A DNA stretch of 64,000 bases from Adiantum capillus-veneris (lineage: Eukaryota > Streptophyta > Polypodiopsida > Polypodiales > Pteridaceae): NCBI GenBank assembly GCA_014529385.2, contig CM043951.1, forward strand, positions 108,258,469 to 108,322,468, in the 5' to 3' direction. The notes below the pieces were generated by a model. The model was given only the letters and a program-made list of their open reading frames with translations, searched no databases and was not told the origin of the DNA. Both the position numbers and the translations under genes were made by a program. Below, one piece after another: positions 12,946 through 25,800 of the stretch. How positions within the stretch are numbered: the stretch's first letter is position 1; each line of letters starts with the position of its first letter.

Positions 12946-13125
12946 CGGGGTGGCTGCCCTTGCTAGCCAATGTATCTAATCTCTTTATGTCTCCTTTTTG
13001 AGCTCCTTATGTCTCTATGATGCCCTAGCTCGAATGATGAGCATGGCTGGATATCTTGTAATTTTTTGATTGATAATATAATCTTACTCACTTCTGTGAG
13101 TTCTGCTAAAAAAACAAAAAAAAAG
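12946..13125 (+). other. Possible 3' tail of a LINE or retroposed transcript
   Basis: A TTGTAATTTTTTGATTGATAAT stretch followed by an A-rich run (13110-13125) resembles the 3' UTR and tail of plant L1-type elements. No reverse transcriptase coding is present upstream. The surrounding 12402-13255 holds no supported gene; 12730-12805 has a short imperfect duplication of GGGACTGC(A/G)GAGTT. Confidence 0.25.
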
Positions 13126-13255
13126 TTTTTTTCATTAAACCTAAGTTACACAAAGTCAAAATTTGCACAAAACCTAAGTTTTTTTGAAGACCTAAGGTTT
13201 CAAAGTTCTACAATTCATGGTTGGAGTTTAGCAGGTAGAACTTTATCTGCATCGT

Positions 13256-13383
13256 CTCCTCCTCCATCTCTTCCTCCACGCCTCCACCCCACTCGTTGAG
13301 CACGCAATTCGTCTGCGTGCACGGACGGATTGCGTGCTCAGCGAGTGGGGTGGAGGAAGGGAGGAAGAGATGGAGGAGGAGAG
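13256..13383. repeat. Long near-perfect hairpin
   Basis: Two arms of about 58 bp (13256-13313 and 13324-13383) are inverted copies with only a few mismatches. They run from CTCCTCCTCC to CACGCAAT and back, around a short GTGCAC-type centre. The sequence is GC-rich compared with its surroundings. It could be a foldback remnant or a small-RNA-type stem; no gene is evident. Confidence 0.85.
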
Positions 13384-13515
13384 GAATGTGTGTTTTTTTA
13401 TTTTTGCTTAATCGACTGCTACAATCTGCGTACTGTCCGCACTCTGTCTGAGTACAAGCAGAAGTTATGCACACTATCTGAGTACTAGCAGGAGGGTGAG
13501 GGTTATTTGAGTACA

Positions 13516-13555
13516 AGCGCGCTGTCCGTCTGTGCGCGCAGACGGATAGCGTGCT
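13516..13555. repeat. Second, shorter hairpin related to the first
   Basis: Arms AGCGCGCTGTCCGTCTG and CAGACGGATAGCGTGCT pair around GCGC. The stem shares the GACGGAT-GCGTGCT core with the hairpin at 13256-13383, so the two are related. Confidence 0.75.
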
Positions 13556-13559
13556 TGCT

Positions 13560-14573
13560 TTCTGGGTTTGCTACAATGCATGCTGAATGTGCTCACCAAA
13601 TGCTCACTCAAATTTGCTCACTTAGCATGCTCGTTTTTTGGCTTTTCTGCAGCGCATGGGTTTGTGCTCACCAAATACTCAAATGTTGAATGTGCTCACC
13701 AAATGCTGCCGGAGGAGGATGCCTTCTTGGGCGCCATCATCTGCATACGTGCCTGCCCGAGTGTGAAGGATTGGCTTCTTGCTTAGAGACGCAGGGACAA
13801 GCAGTTATTGCATGTTCTCTGTAGTTGTTGGTGATAATATGGGAATGGAATCAATTGGTTATTCCTCAGGAGTTGGCGAGTTGTGCATGGCAAGGAGGGA
13901 TGGGGCCTAGGTGTACGCGGCTACTGTTGGCAATGGCAGTCGACACAGAGAGAAGAATATGCGGTTTCTCAAAGCCAAAAAGGAGATCCAAAGATTAGGA
14001 AGGGATTTGAGTGTGACATGCTTCTTAGGCACCTAATGTCTGAACCCATTTGATGTAGATGGTGTCTCCTGTTCCCGAGAGGATTGGGTTAGAACATGCT
14101 GACAAGCTGTTTGTATGTGGAATTTATGGTTCTCCCGAGTGACGTCTGACTTCTTATATAATTATGTGCTAGTGCATGGAGTTTTCATTCTTGGCAGGTG
14201 GTTATATTAAAGGGGATACATGGTGGAAACAAGTGTATAGAAAGGCCAAAGTATGCAAAGCGACTTGCTCAGCTCAAATCACACCTAGGCATATTTTTCA
14301 AGTATAGATTTATCTGGAGTGCATATCATGCTCGTATAGCCTTTGCATATAGTCCTGATTCATGAGCCCCTAGTGGCTAGAGCTCCATCCTCCCTCCATC
14401 CATCACAATCACCATTCATTGAGCACCCCAGATTGAGTCCTAGCATCAGCTTATTAGATAGCTTTAGCTATAGTCTTTAAAATCACTTCAAATTTTCATT
14501 TTGATAGAGGAGATATCACAGATGTACACTAATTTGTCTCATAGGCCAAGTTTAGCCATTTGAAGATGTTCAT

Positions 14574-14578
<5 letters not shown>
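13560..14578. other. No gene seen; short TGCTCACCAAAT repeats
   Basis: TGCTCACCAAAT recurs near 13590, 13663 and 13697. The remainder shows no coding frame or RNA gene that I can support. Confidence 0.4.

Positions 14579-14613
<35 letters not shown>
14579..14613. repeat. (CT)n microsatellite
   Basis: Uninterrupted CT dinucleotides of about 17 units. The frames crossing it (poly-Leu/Ser or Arg/Glu) are artefacts. The following 14614-15199 has no supported gene. Confidence 0.95.
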
Positions 14614-14618
<5 letters not shown>

Positions 14619-15199
14619 TTGCAAGCCATGGCCAGATCTCTCCCTCCTATTGTGTTTTTGTTGCAAGGCGACCCATCCCCACTTGGCTTCTCTCTTACAT
14701 TGTCCGCAGTTTCCAACCACCCCTTGTGGTGTTCCTTGTCGAGAAACATGTAGATCCCGTGTGCATCTTCTTCGTCATGGTGTATCCCCATCATAATCGA
14801 CATCGGATCTGATCAATCATCACTCTCCATCACCTAGGCGACCTCTCTTGAGGCTAGGGATCAACATGCAAACAGTTAAGACCAAATTAGGTATTATGGT
14901 AGAAATCCCGCATTATGGGAATCTCCAAATTGACCAAATTCATGTAATTTGGGAATTTCCAACTTAAAGTGGGAAATGAGGAGACAAACTTGTTGATAAG
15001 ATAGAGTGAAAATCTTATTGGATTGTGGTGGTGGTAAACACCAAAAGTCAAGAGGATGAACAAAGCATGAATTTGAAGAAACTCTCTTAATTAAATAAAA
15101 GAAAGAAAGGTTGATACAACTAAAGATCTTGTTTACAAAATTGACTCTTATAGTCAAAATAGAAGCTCCGCATAATCTACTCCAAATTTGATGCCATAT

Positions 15200-18100
15200 C
15201 CAAATTTTGATCCAAGTGTGGTTGAGTGCATGAGCAAGACTTGCTTTAGCTTTTAGAGTATGCCTTTCTGGAATCTTAATTCTAGAAAATGGTCCTTCTT
15301 TGCTGGGTCTCCATGACCAAACAATTGCATCTACCGTTTCCCACACTTGTGGGTCCTTGCAGTTGATAGCCCAAAAACCCTTCCAGCAATTAGTGTAAGC
15401 TTGAGTATCCATCATCCCACTCTTTCTCGCACAAGGCGCCCAATATTGAATCAAATTTTTTTGTAGTTTGGTGATGTAGGCTCATTATCAATGTCTAATA
15501 AAGCCACTGCGAGCCAAACTGGATAGATTTCCATGTCACTTGGAGCTAGCATAACAAAGTCACCTTGGTGCACATCAGACATAGAGGGTCAAACTCTTCC
15601 CTTGGTTTTTCTCGTTGAGGACCACAAAAATGACCATTCAACTCTTCAAGCCCTAGGAATCTTTCTACTCCTCCTTGTTGTAAGCTCATTGTAGTGGATT
15701 GTAGGTGACAAGAGTCCTGAGTTGTTGGCCAAAAAATTGCATACAAGCCTCTCTTTGATATGGTTTCTTTTCCAAGCTCGCCAATCACCTTACTCCAGTA
15801 ATCTATCACAGGTCTATAGTACCGTGGACATTTGAACCATTCCCTAGATTTTGCCAAAACTTAATATAATTCTTCAACCCTAAAATCACTTCTTCGTGAG
15901 CCTTGACATATTCTGCCATTGGCACCAAAGGTGGATCTCCATGTGGCAACATTGGATTGCCTTCTATGTCAGTTTTTCATAGGCGAATTCTTCCACTTCA
16001 ACTTGATATACATACATGTGCCTTATACTGCATCATTGGTGTCTCATCTTGCATAAAAAACCTGAATTGAAGTGGGTTGGAATGTCCAACAAGTATGTCT
16101 TGTCCATCACAAAGATAACCATCACAATATTGCTTGAAATTAGGGACCTTTTCAAGCAAAAATGGGGCCGGAGATGAAGATGAACTATTTCGTAATGTAT
16201 CTATCAAGTGTGGCAAAGTATATGTTTGTGTAACTCTCAGTTTTTCTAAAAACTTACTGAACATGGCATCTATGTCCTCATGTGTATGCCCAACCATAAA
16301 AAATCCTAGTTGGATGGTTTTGAAAACTCCCCTTGCAACAAGCATTGACAAATAGGCAAATAAGTATCAATTTTTTTTTCCCCTGCACAACTATCCAATT
16401 GTAGTAACAAGTTCTCTGGCAACTTGCAAAATGTTGTCTCCAATTCTGCTTTTGTAGCTTCCGATGGTTGCACGATGGACTCTTTTCCATCACTCAAGTT
16501 GTAGTGGTCTAAAGCATCCCTTGAGTTCAAAGCATGTAGTAGAGAGATACTAATCGTTGGTAGTCCATTTGTTGCTAGATCACCAAGAGAATGCTTCTAT
16601 CCTCTCTAGGTTATGCAAACAATTAGCAATTGAGCCAATTGTAAGATTTGGATCAGCTAGCCACAAACCATTCAAGACAAAGTGACCATAATGACCTTCT
16701 CCATGGCCATGAGTGATCACACCTATCAAAGCCACTTGCAAATTGTATCCTGAATCCACACCCTTAGGAACAATGCGTAATCATGGAATGGGAGTCTTCT
16801 TTTGATCCATCTTATCATGGATTATACAAACATACTTTTGTGGTTGAGTTTTTGAATATGTGCGCCATGCATAATATAAGTGCCTAAAACTCTTCTGTTG
16901 TGCCATGTGAACTTCTCTTTCTCTCAAGAGAAGAGCTCTCTCTTCAAGAGAAGGTTTAGCTTCTAGCCTTGCCTTGATTGAACTACATACATTGCACTTA
17001 GAGAACTCACTTGTCTTTGTTAAAGTGACATGTGGATACTCTTTGTTCCAAATTTTACCGAAAGAAGGTTGAGATAACTTCTTCTCATAGCCCATTTGGT
17101 CGAGTGTTGTGTTGATTTCGCTTAAAATGTCAACTGGTTTGTACATTGATGGAATCACTAATTGCGTCTCTCTTGAGCCATCTAGTAGTGTTCTGCTTCT
17201 ATGTGGCATCATCTTAGAGTTGTTATCCACAAATTCGTTTAATAGTGATCTCGCTAAACTAGTATGTTGAAGTCCTCTTCTCAATGTACATGTGTTACCA
17301 TGCACATAATGGCATGCACCGTTTTCAAAATTTTCCTTGTAGCGGTAAAATGATGTCTTTGGTATTCCATGTAGCTCATACCATGCTTTGCAACAAACAA
17401 TAGAGCTCTTTATCTTGAATTGGTATTGCATCTTCTCATCCTTCTGATAGCATATAGATAGAACATCATATACATAATTTGTGCGTGCTTTTTGAGACTC
17501 TCCCCAAAATTCTTGCCGTAATCTTGTCACCAAATCACTCTGCAAACTGACAGCATTTTTTTCCAGTCACACTCAATGCATGAAACCCTTTGAATTGACT
17601 CAGCTGAAAGATAAAAAGTAGAAGCTAGTGCTGCTTGCACTTTTTGAGCTGTTGATGAAACTGTATCGTCTCTTCCTTAGCAAAGGGGCATCAACACTAC
17701 CATCAAGTTTTTTCCCAGCATTGTCATCATTGGATACATTGTCACATCTAGTATGCATCCCATCAACAGGAACAAAGCGTTGTAGTGGGCTCCCATCCAA
17801 CATGGTTGTCTGTTGGATGGGCCACTTTAGCAAAGTAATTCTTCCCACTTCAGGCATACTCTCACTGATTGCATTCTCCCTTTCAATACCTACGCCCACA
17901 AAGTCATCACCATGTACCTGAAAATTGACATAATCATGTGAAAATACATACAAGATGGTTCCTTCATTCACAGTGTGCATCATTGTGTTGTCCTTTAAAA
18001 GGACCCTTTGATTTCTCCAAGATTCGTGTATTGACATGTCAAACTCTGGGCTTGTAATAGGTATTGCATCTGTAACTAGAGGATCAAGATGATCCCCTTG

Positions 18101-18402
18101 TTCATCAACATTGTAGCTTTCATTTGTGTCAATTAAGTTGTCATTATTATGGATTTTTGCAAAAGAAGCTTAGGCCATCGAACAACACTCCATAATGAGC
18201 TTTGGAGAGATGTAGTATCCATTGTAGAAAAAGGAAGGACCACATCCTTCAAACATTCCTCCACTAGTATAGATACATTTCCTTGCCCTATCTTTGTACC
18301 ACCACAAGTGGAATCAGGATCTGTTCTACACACACAACCAATACCAACAATTTCATTATCAAGTACCATATACACTTTCTCCCCAAATTCAAAGTCCATC
18401 CT
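15200..18402 (-). pseudogene. DUF7869-like transposase-family gene (VGHTHEDID), decayed
   Basis: A transposon-type protein family I associate with DUF7869. The 5'-most visible exon starts at 18402 after acceptor CTTTTCAACTTACAG and carries MDFEFGEKVYMVLDNEI and GCVCRTDPDSTCGGTKIGQG, resembling a module in plant En/Spm-type proteins. Then follow a linker (18037-17600), FSKCNVCSSIKAR and HDKMDQKKTPIP (about 16.8-17.0 kb), THGHGEGHYGHFVLNGLW (about 16.7 kb), LPENLLLQLDSCAGE (about 16.4 kb), FFMVGHTHEDIDAMFS (about 16.28 kb), a segment with MAEYVKAHEEVI (about 15.9 kb), GDFVMLAPSDMEIYP (about 15.55 kb) and VDAIVWSWRPSKEGPFS near the end. Frames shift repeatedly and stops are scattered. The array beginning at 18540 lies in its upstream intron. 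The catalytic role is inferred, not shown. Confidence 0.75.
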
Positions 18403-18539
18403 GTAAGTTGAAAAGAAACACCTTGTTAATTTCATATTAGAAATAAATTCTCTTTGAAAAAAGATGTATATGTTACATTATGCATTACACAAGGGTTGTG
18501 AATACTATAACTCTATAGAAATTGCTATAATAGATCATA

Positions 18540-19880
18540 GCTTGGACAAGTGGTTGACCTAGTTGTAATGGATAGTGTGCAAGGTGCTATTTTAGAAACT
18601 TGCTTGTCAATGTCCAAGAATCTCTTGTTTCTTCAAATGGAAGTAAGGTTGGACAAGGGGGGATCTTGAAACCAAAAGCCCCTTTCTATATGAGGTAAAT
18701 CTTGGAGAAATGGTGGACCTAGTTCTAATGGCTACTGTTCAAGGTGAACTATTGTAGGAACTTGCTTCCCAATGTCCAAATATCCCTTGCTTATTTCAAT
18801 GGAAGTAAGGTTGCACAAGTGGTGGATCTTGAAACCGACAGTCCCTTTTTCTATATGAGAGTAAAGCTTGGACAAGTGATGGACCTAGATTTAATGTCCA
18901 CTTTCCAAGGTGGTATTGTAGGAACTTGATTCCCAATGTGTAAGTATCTCTTTCTTCTTTCAATGGAAGTATGGTTGGACAAGTGGTGGACCTAGTTAAT
19001 GTACAAGGTGAACTATTGTAGGAACTTGCTTCCCAATGTCCAAGTAGCCCTTTCTTCTTTCAATGGAAGTAAGGTTGGACAAGTGGTGGAGCTTGAAACC
19101 AACATTCCCTCTTTCTATATGAGAGTAAATCTTGGACAAGTGATGGACCTAGTTCTAATGTCTAGTTTCCAAGGTGGTATTGTAGGTACTTGATTCCCAA
19201 TGTGCAAGTACCTCTTGCTTCTTTTAATGGGAGTATGGTTGGACAAGTGCTGGACCTAGTTAATGTACAAGGTGAAGTATTGTAGGAACTTGCTTCCCAA
19301 TGTCCAAGTAGCCCTTGCTTCTTTCAATGGAAGTAAGGTTGGACAAGTGGTGGATCTTGAAACTGACATTCCCTTTTTCTATATGAGAGTAAAGCTTGGA
19401 CAAGTGATGGACCTAGTTTTAATGTCTAGTTTCCAAGGTGGTATTGTAGGTACTTGATTCCCAATGTGCAAGTACCTCTTGCTTCTTTCAATGGGAGTAT
19501 GGTTGGACAAGTGGTGGACCTAGTTAATATACAAGGTGAACTATTGTAGGGCCTTGGTTCTCAATGTCCAAGTAGCCCTTGCTTCTTTTACTGGAAGTAA
19601 GGCTGGACAAGTGGTGGAGCTTGAAATGGACAGTCCCTTTTTCTATATGAGAGTAAATCTTGGACAAGTGATGGACCTAGTTTTAATTTCTAGTTTCCAA
19701 GGTGGTATTGTAGGTACTTGATTCCCAATGTGTAAGTACCTCTTGCTTCTTTCAATGGGAGTATGGTTGGACAAGTGGTGGACCTAGTTAATGTACAAGG
19801 TGAACTATTGTAGGACCTTGGTTCTCAATGTCATAGTAGCCCTTGCTTATTTTAATGGAACTAAGGTTGCTTTGATGCAC
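18540..19880. repeat. 264-bp tandem repeat, GGACAAGTGGTGGACC boxes
   Basis: About five copies of a 264-bp unit: homologous starts lie at about 18735, 18999, 19263 and 19527. Each unit holds three GGACAAGTG(G/A)TGGA boxes. The array starts just upstream (minus sense) of the DUF7869-like exon. Similar 61-64-codon frames in each unit merely follow the repeat. Confidence 0.9.
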
Positions 19881-22800
19881 CTACTTACCAATTCTTACTC
19901 TATATGGACAAGTGGGGGATCTAGGATCTACTCATCCCACAAACATTGTCTAAAATTCCAAGTGTTATGATGGCTAAGTGTTGAAGCCCCCTAACTGGCC
20001 AAGTGGTGGATCTAGGAGACACCAACAATTGGATCCACATTTCAAGCCTTTGTTATAATGGCCAAGTGGTGGATCTTTGATGCACCTATGTTTCAATTCT
20101 TAGTTTAAATGGCCAAGTGGTGGATCTAGGATCTACTCACTCCACAAACATTGTGTAAAATTACAAGTGTTATGATGCCTATGTGCTGAATGTACCTACC
20201 TTTAAGACATGGCTAGAATGGCCAAGTGGTGGATTTAGGAGATACAAAAATTGGATCCACACTTCAAGTCATTGTTTTAATGGCCAAGTGGTGGATTTTT
20301 GATGTATCTAATTCCCAAATTTTAGTATAAATGGCCAAGTGGTGGATCTAGGATCTATTCATCCCACAGACATTGTGTAAAATTACCAGTGTTATGATGG
20401 CCAAGTGATAAATGCACCTAACTTTAGGACATGGTTAGAATGGCCAAGTGGTGGATCTAAGTGACACCAACAATTGTATCTACAATTCAAGCCTTTGTTA
20501 TAATGGTCTAGTGGTGAATCTTTGTTGCACCTACTAACCATTTCTTACTCTAAATGGACAAATGGTGGATCTAGGATCTACTCATCCCACAAACATTTTG
20601 TAAAATTACAAGTATTATGATGGCTAAGTGTTGAATCCACCTAACTGGCCAAGTGCTGGATCTATGAGACACCAACAATTGGATCCACATTTCAAGCCTT
20701 TGTTATAATGGCCAAGTGGCAGATCTTTGATGCACCTACTTTCCAATTCTTAGTTTAAATGGCTAAGTGGTGGATCAAGGATCTACTCATCCCACAAACA
20801 TTGTGTAAAATTACAAGTGTTATGATGGCTACGTGCTGAATGCACCTATCTTTAAGACATGGTTAAAATGGCCAAGCAATGGATCTTTGATGTATCTAAT
20901 TCCCAAATTTTAGTATAAATGGCCAAGTGGTAAAGCTAGGATCTAGTCATCCCACAGACATTGTGTAAAATTACCAGTGTTATGATGTCCAAGTGCTTAA
21001 TGCACCTAACTTTAGGACATGGTTAGAATGGACAGGTGTGGATCTAAGTGACAGCAACAATTGTATCTACAATTCAAGCCTTTGTTATAATGGCCAAGTA
21101 GTGCATCTTTGATGCACCTACTTACCAATTCTTACTCTAAATGGACAAGTGGTGCATCTAGGATCTACTCATCCCACAAAAATTCTGTAAAATTACAAGT
21201 GTTATGATCGCCAAGTGTTGAATCCACCTAACTAGCCAAGTGGTGGATCTAGAAGACACCAATAATTGCATCCACATTTCAAGGCTTTCTTATAATGGCC
21301 AAGTGGTGGATCTTTGATGCACCTACTTCCCAATTCTTAGTCTAAATGGCCAAGTGGTGGATGTAGAATCTACTCATCCCAGAAACATTGTGTAAAATTA
21401 CAAGTGCTATGATGGCCAAGTGTTGAATGCAACTAACTTTAAGACATGGTAAGAATGGCCAAGTGGTGGATCTACGAGACACCAACAATTGGATCCACAT
21501 TTCAAGCCTTTGTTATAATGGCCAAGTGGTGGATCTTTGATGCACCTACTTCCCAATTCTTAGTTTAAATGGCCAAGTGGTGGATTTAGGACCTACTCAT
21601 CCCACAAACATTGTGTAATATTATAAGTGTTATGATGGCTACGTGCTGAATGCACCTATGTTTAAGACATGGCTAGAATGGCCAAGTGGTGGATCTAGGA
21701 GATACAAACAATTGCATCCACACTTCAAGTCTTTGTTCTAATGGCCAAGTGGTGGATCTTTGATGTATCTAATTCCCAAATTTTAGTATAAATGGCCAAG
21801 TGGTAAAGCTAGGATCTCGTCATCCCACAGACATTGTGTAAAATTACCAGTGTTATGATGTCCAAGTGCTTAATGCACCTAAATTTAGGACATGGTTAGA
21901 ATGGACAGGTGTGGATCTAAGTGACAGCAACAATTGTATCTACAATTCAAGCCTTTGTTATAATGGTCAAGTGGTGGATCTTTGATGCTCCTACTTACCA
22001 ATTCTTACTCTAAAAGGACAAGTGGGGGATCTAGGATCTACTCATCCCACAAACATTGTGTAAAATTCCAAGTGTTATAATGGCTAAGTGTTGAATCCAC
22101 CTAACTAGCCAAGCGGTGTATCTAGTAGACATCAACAATTGGATCCACATTTCAGGCCTTCGTTATAATTGCCAAGTGGTGGATCTTTGATGTACCTACT
22201 TCCCAATTCCTAGTTTAAATGGCCAAGTGGTGGATCTAGGATCTACTCATCCCACAAAAATTGTGTAAAATTACAAGTGCTATGATGGCCAAGTGTTGAA
22301 TTCACCTAACTTTAAGACATGGTAAGAATGGCCAAGTGGTAAATCTACGAGACACCAACAATTGGATCCACATTTCAAGCCTTTGTTATAATGGCCAAGT
22401 GGTGGATCTTTGATGCACCTACTTCCCAATTCTTAGTTTAAATGGCCAAGTGGTGGATTTAGGACCTACTCATCCCACAAACATTGTGTAATATTATAAG
22501 CGTTATGATTGATGGCTACGTGTTGAATGCACCTATGTTTAAGACATGGCTAGAATGGCCAAGTGGTGGATCTAAGAGATACAAACAATTGTATCCACAC
22601 TTCAAGTCTTTGTTCTAATGGCCAAGTGGTGGATCTTTGATGTATCTAATTCCCAAATTTTAGTATAAATGGCCAAGTGGTGGATCTAGGATCTCGTTTT
22701 CTCACAGACATTGTGTAAAATTACCAGTGTTATGATGGCCAAGTGTTGAATCCACCTAAGTGGCCAAGTGGTGGATCCAGAAGACACCAACAATTGGATC

Positions 22801-25800
22801 CACATTTCAAGCCTTTGTTATAATGGTCAAGTGGTGGATCTTTGATGCACCTACTTCCCAATTCTTAGTCTAAATGGCCAAGTGGTGGATCTAGAATCTA
22901 CTCATCCCACAAACATTGTGTAAAATTACAAGTGCTATGATGGCCAAGTGTTGAATACACCTAACTTTAAGACATGGTTAGAATGGCCGAGTGGTGGATC
23001 TACGAGACACCAACAATTGGATCCACATTTCAAGCCTTTGTTATAATGGCCAAGTGGTGGATCTTTGATGCACCTACTTCCCAATTCTTAGTTTAAATGG
23101 CCAAGTGGTGGATTTAGGATCTACTCATCCCACAAACATTGTGTAAAATTACTAGTGTTATGATGGCCAAGTACTCAATGCACCTAACTTTAGGACATGG
23201 TTAGAATGGCCAAGTGGCGGATCTAAGTGAGACTAACAATTGTATCTACAACTCAAGCCTTTGTTATAATGGTTAAGTGGTGGATCTTTTATCCTCCTAC
23301 TTACCAATTCTTACTCTAAATGGACAAGTGGGGGATCTAGGATCTACTCATCCCACAAACATTGTGTATAATTCCAAGTGTTATGATGGCTAAGTGTTGA
23401 ATCCACCTAATTGGCCAAGCGGTGGATCTAGGTGACACCAACAATTGGATCCACATTTCAAGCCTTCATTATAATTGCCAAGTGGTGGATCTTTCATGCA
23501 CCTACTTCCCAATTCTTAGTTTAAATGGCCAAGTGGTGGATCTAGGATCTACTCATCCCACAAATATTGTGTAAACTTACAAGTGTTATGATGGCTATGT
23601 GCTGAATGCACCTACCTTTAAGACATGGCTAGGATAGCCAAATAGTGGATCTCGGAGATACAAACAATTGGATCCACACTTCAAGTCCTTATTGTAATGG
23701 CCAAGTGGTGGATCTTTGATGTATCTAATTGACAAATTTTAGTCCAAATGGCCAAGTGGTGGATCTAGGATCTATTCATCCCACAGACATTGTGTAAAAT
23801 TACCAGTGTTATGATGGTCAAGTGCTAAATGCACGTATCTTTAGGACATGGTTAGAATGTCCAAGTGGTGGATCTAGGTGACAGCAACATTTGTATCTAC
23901 AATTCAAGCCTTTGTTATAATGGCCAAGTAGTGCATCTTTGATGCACCTACTTACCAATTCTTACTCTAAACAAGTTGTGGATCTAGGATCTACTCATCC
24001 CACAAACATTGTGTAAAATTACAAGTGTTATGATGGCCAAGTGGTGATTCCACCTAACTGGCCAAGTGGTGGACCTAGGAGACACCAACAATTGGATCCA
24101 CATTTCAAGACTTTGTTATAATGGCCAAGTGGTGGATCTTTGATGCACCTACTGCCCAATTCTTAGTCTAAATGCCCAAGTGGTGGATCTAGAATCTACT
24201 CATGCCACAAACATTGTGTAAAATTACAAGTGCTATGATGTTCAAATGTTGAATGCACCTAACTTTGAGACATGGTTAGAATGGCCAAGTGGTGGATCTA
24301 GGAGACACCAACAATTGGATTCTTATTTCAAGCTTTTGTTATAATGGCCAAGTGGTGGATCTTTGATGCACCTACTTCCCAATTCTTAGTTTAAATGACC
24401 AAGTGGTGGATCTAGGATCTACTCATCCCACAAACATTGTGTAAAATTACAAGTGATATGATGGCTATGTGTTGAATGCACCTACCTTTAAGACATGGCT
24501 AGAATGGCCAAGTGGTGGATCTAGGAGATACAAACAATTTCATCACTTCAAGTCTTTGTTCTAATGGCCAAGTGGTGGATCCTTGATGTATCTAATTCCA
24601 AGATTTTAGAATAAATGGCCAAGTGGTGGATCTAGGATCTAGTCATCCCACAGACATTGTGTAAAATTACCAGTGTTATGATGGCCAAGTGCTAAATGCA
24701 CCTAACTTTGGGACATGGTTAGAATGGCCAAGTGGTGGATCAAGGTGACACCAACAATTGTATCTACAATTCAAGCCTTTGTTATAATGGCCAAGTAGTG
24801 CATCTTCGATGCACCTACTTACCAATTCTTACTCTAAATGGACAAGTGGTACATCTAGGATCTACTCATCCCACAAACATTGTGTAAAATTACAAGTGTT
24901 ATGATGGCCTAGTGCTGAAAGCACCTATCTTTATAACATGGCTAGAATGGCCGAGTGGTGGATCTAGGAGATACCAACAATTGGATCACACTTGAATCCT
25001 TCGTTCTATTTTCCAAGTGGTGGATCTTTTATGTATCTAATTCCCAAATTTTAGTCTAAATGGCCAAGTGGTGGAGCTAGGGTCTTCCTATCCCATAGAC
25101 ATTGTGTAGAATTACCAATGTTATGATCGCCAAGTGCTGAATGCACCTACCTTTAGGACATGGTTAGAATGGCCAAGTGATGGATCTAGGTGACAACAAC
25201 AATTGTATCTACAATTCAAGCCTTTGTTATACTGGCCAAGTGGTGGATCTTTGATGCCCCTACTTACCAATTCCTACTTCAAATGGACAAGTGGTGAATC
25301 TAGGATCTACTCATCCCACAAACATTGTGTAAAATTACAATTGTTATGATGGCCAAGTGTTGAATCTACCTGACTTTAAGACATGGTTAGAATGGCCAAG
25401 TGGTGGATCTAGGAGACACCAACAATTGGATTGACATTTTAATCCTTTGTTTAATGGCCAAGAGGTGGATGTTTGATGAACCTACTTTGCAATTCTTAGT
25501 CTAAATAACTGAGTGGTGGATCTAGGATCTACTCATCCCACCAACATTATGTAAAATTACAAGTGTTATGATGGCCATATTTTGAATGCACCTAACTTGA
25601 AGACATGGTTAGAATGGCCAAGTGGTGGATCTAGGAGACACTAACAATTGTATCCACACTTCAAGCCTTCATTCTAATGGCCAAGTGGTGGATCTTTGAT
25701 GTATCTAATTCTTAAATTTTAGTCTAAATGGCCATGTGGTGGATCTAGGTGCTACTCATCACACATACATTGTGTAAATTTACCCGTGTTATCATGGCCA

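Noticed and set aside
13208..13516. 102-codon minus-strand frame
   Set aside because: It runs through the long hairpin; coding appearance comes from the purine/pyrimidine bias of the stem.
18744..19721. Four similar 61-64-codon frames in series, possible repeated small gene
   Set aside because: They recur only because the 264-bp unit (a multiple of three) is tandemly repeated; no domain, start context or conservation at protein level beyond the DNA repeat.
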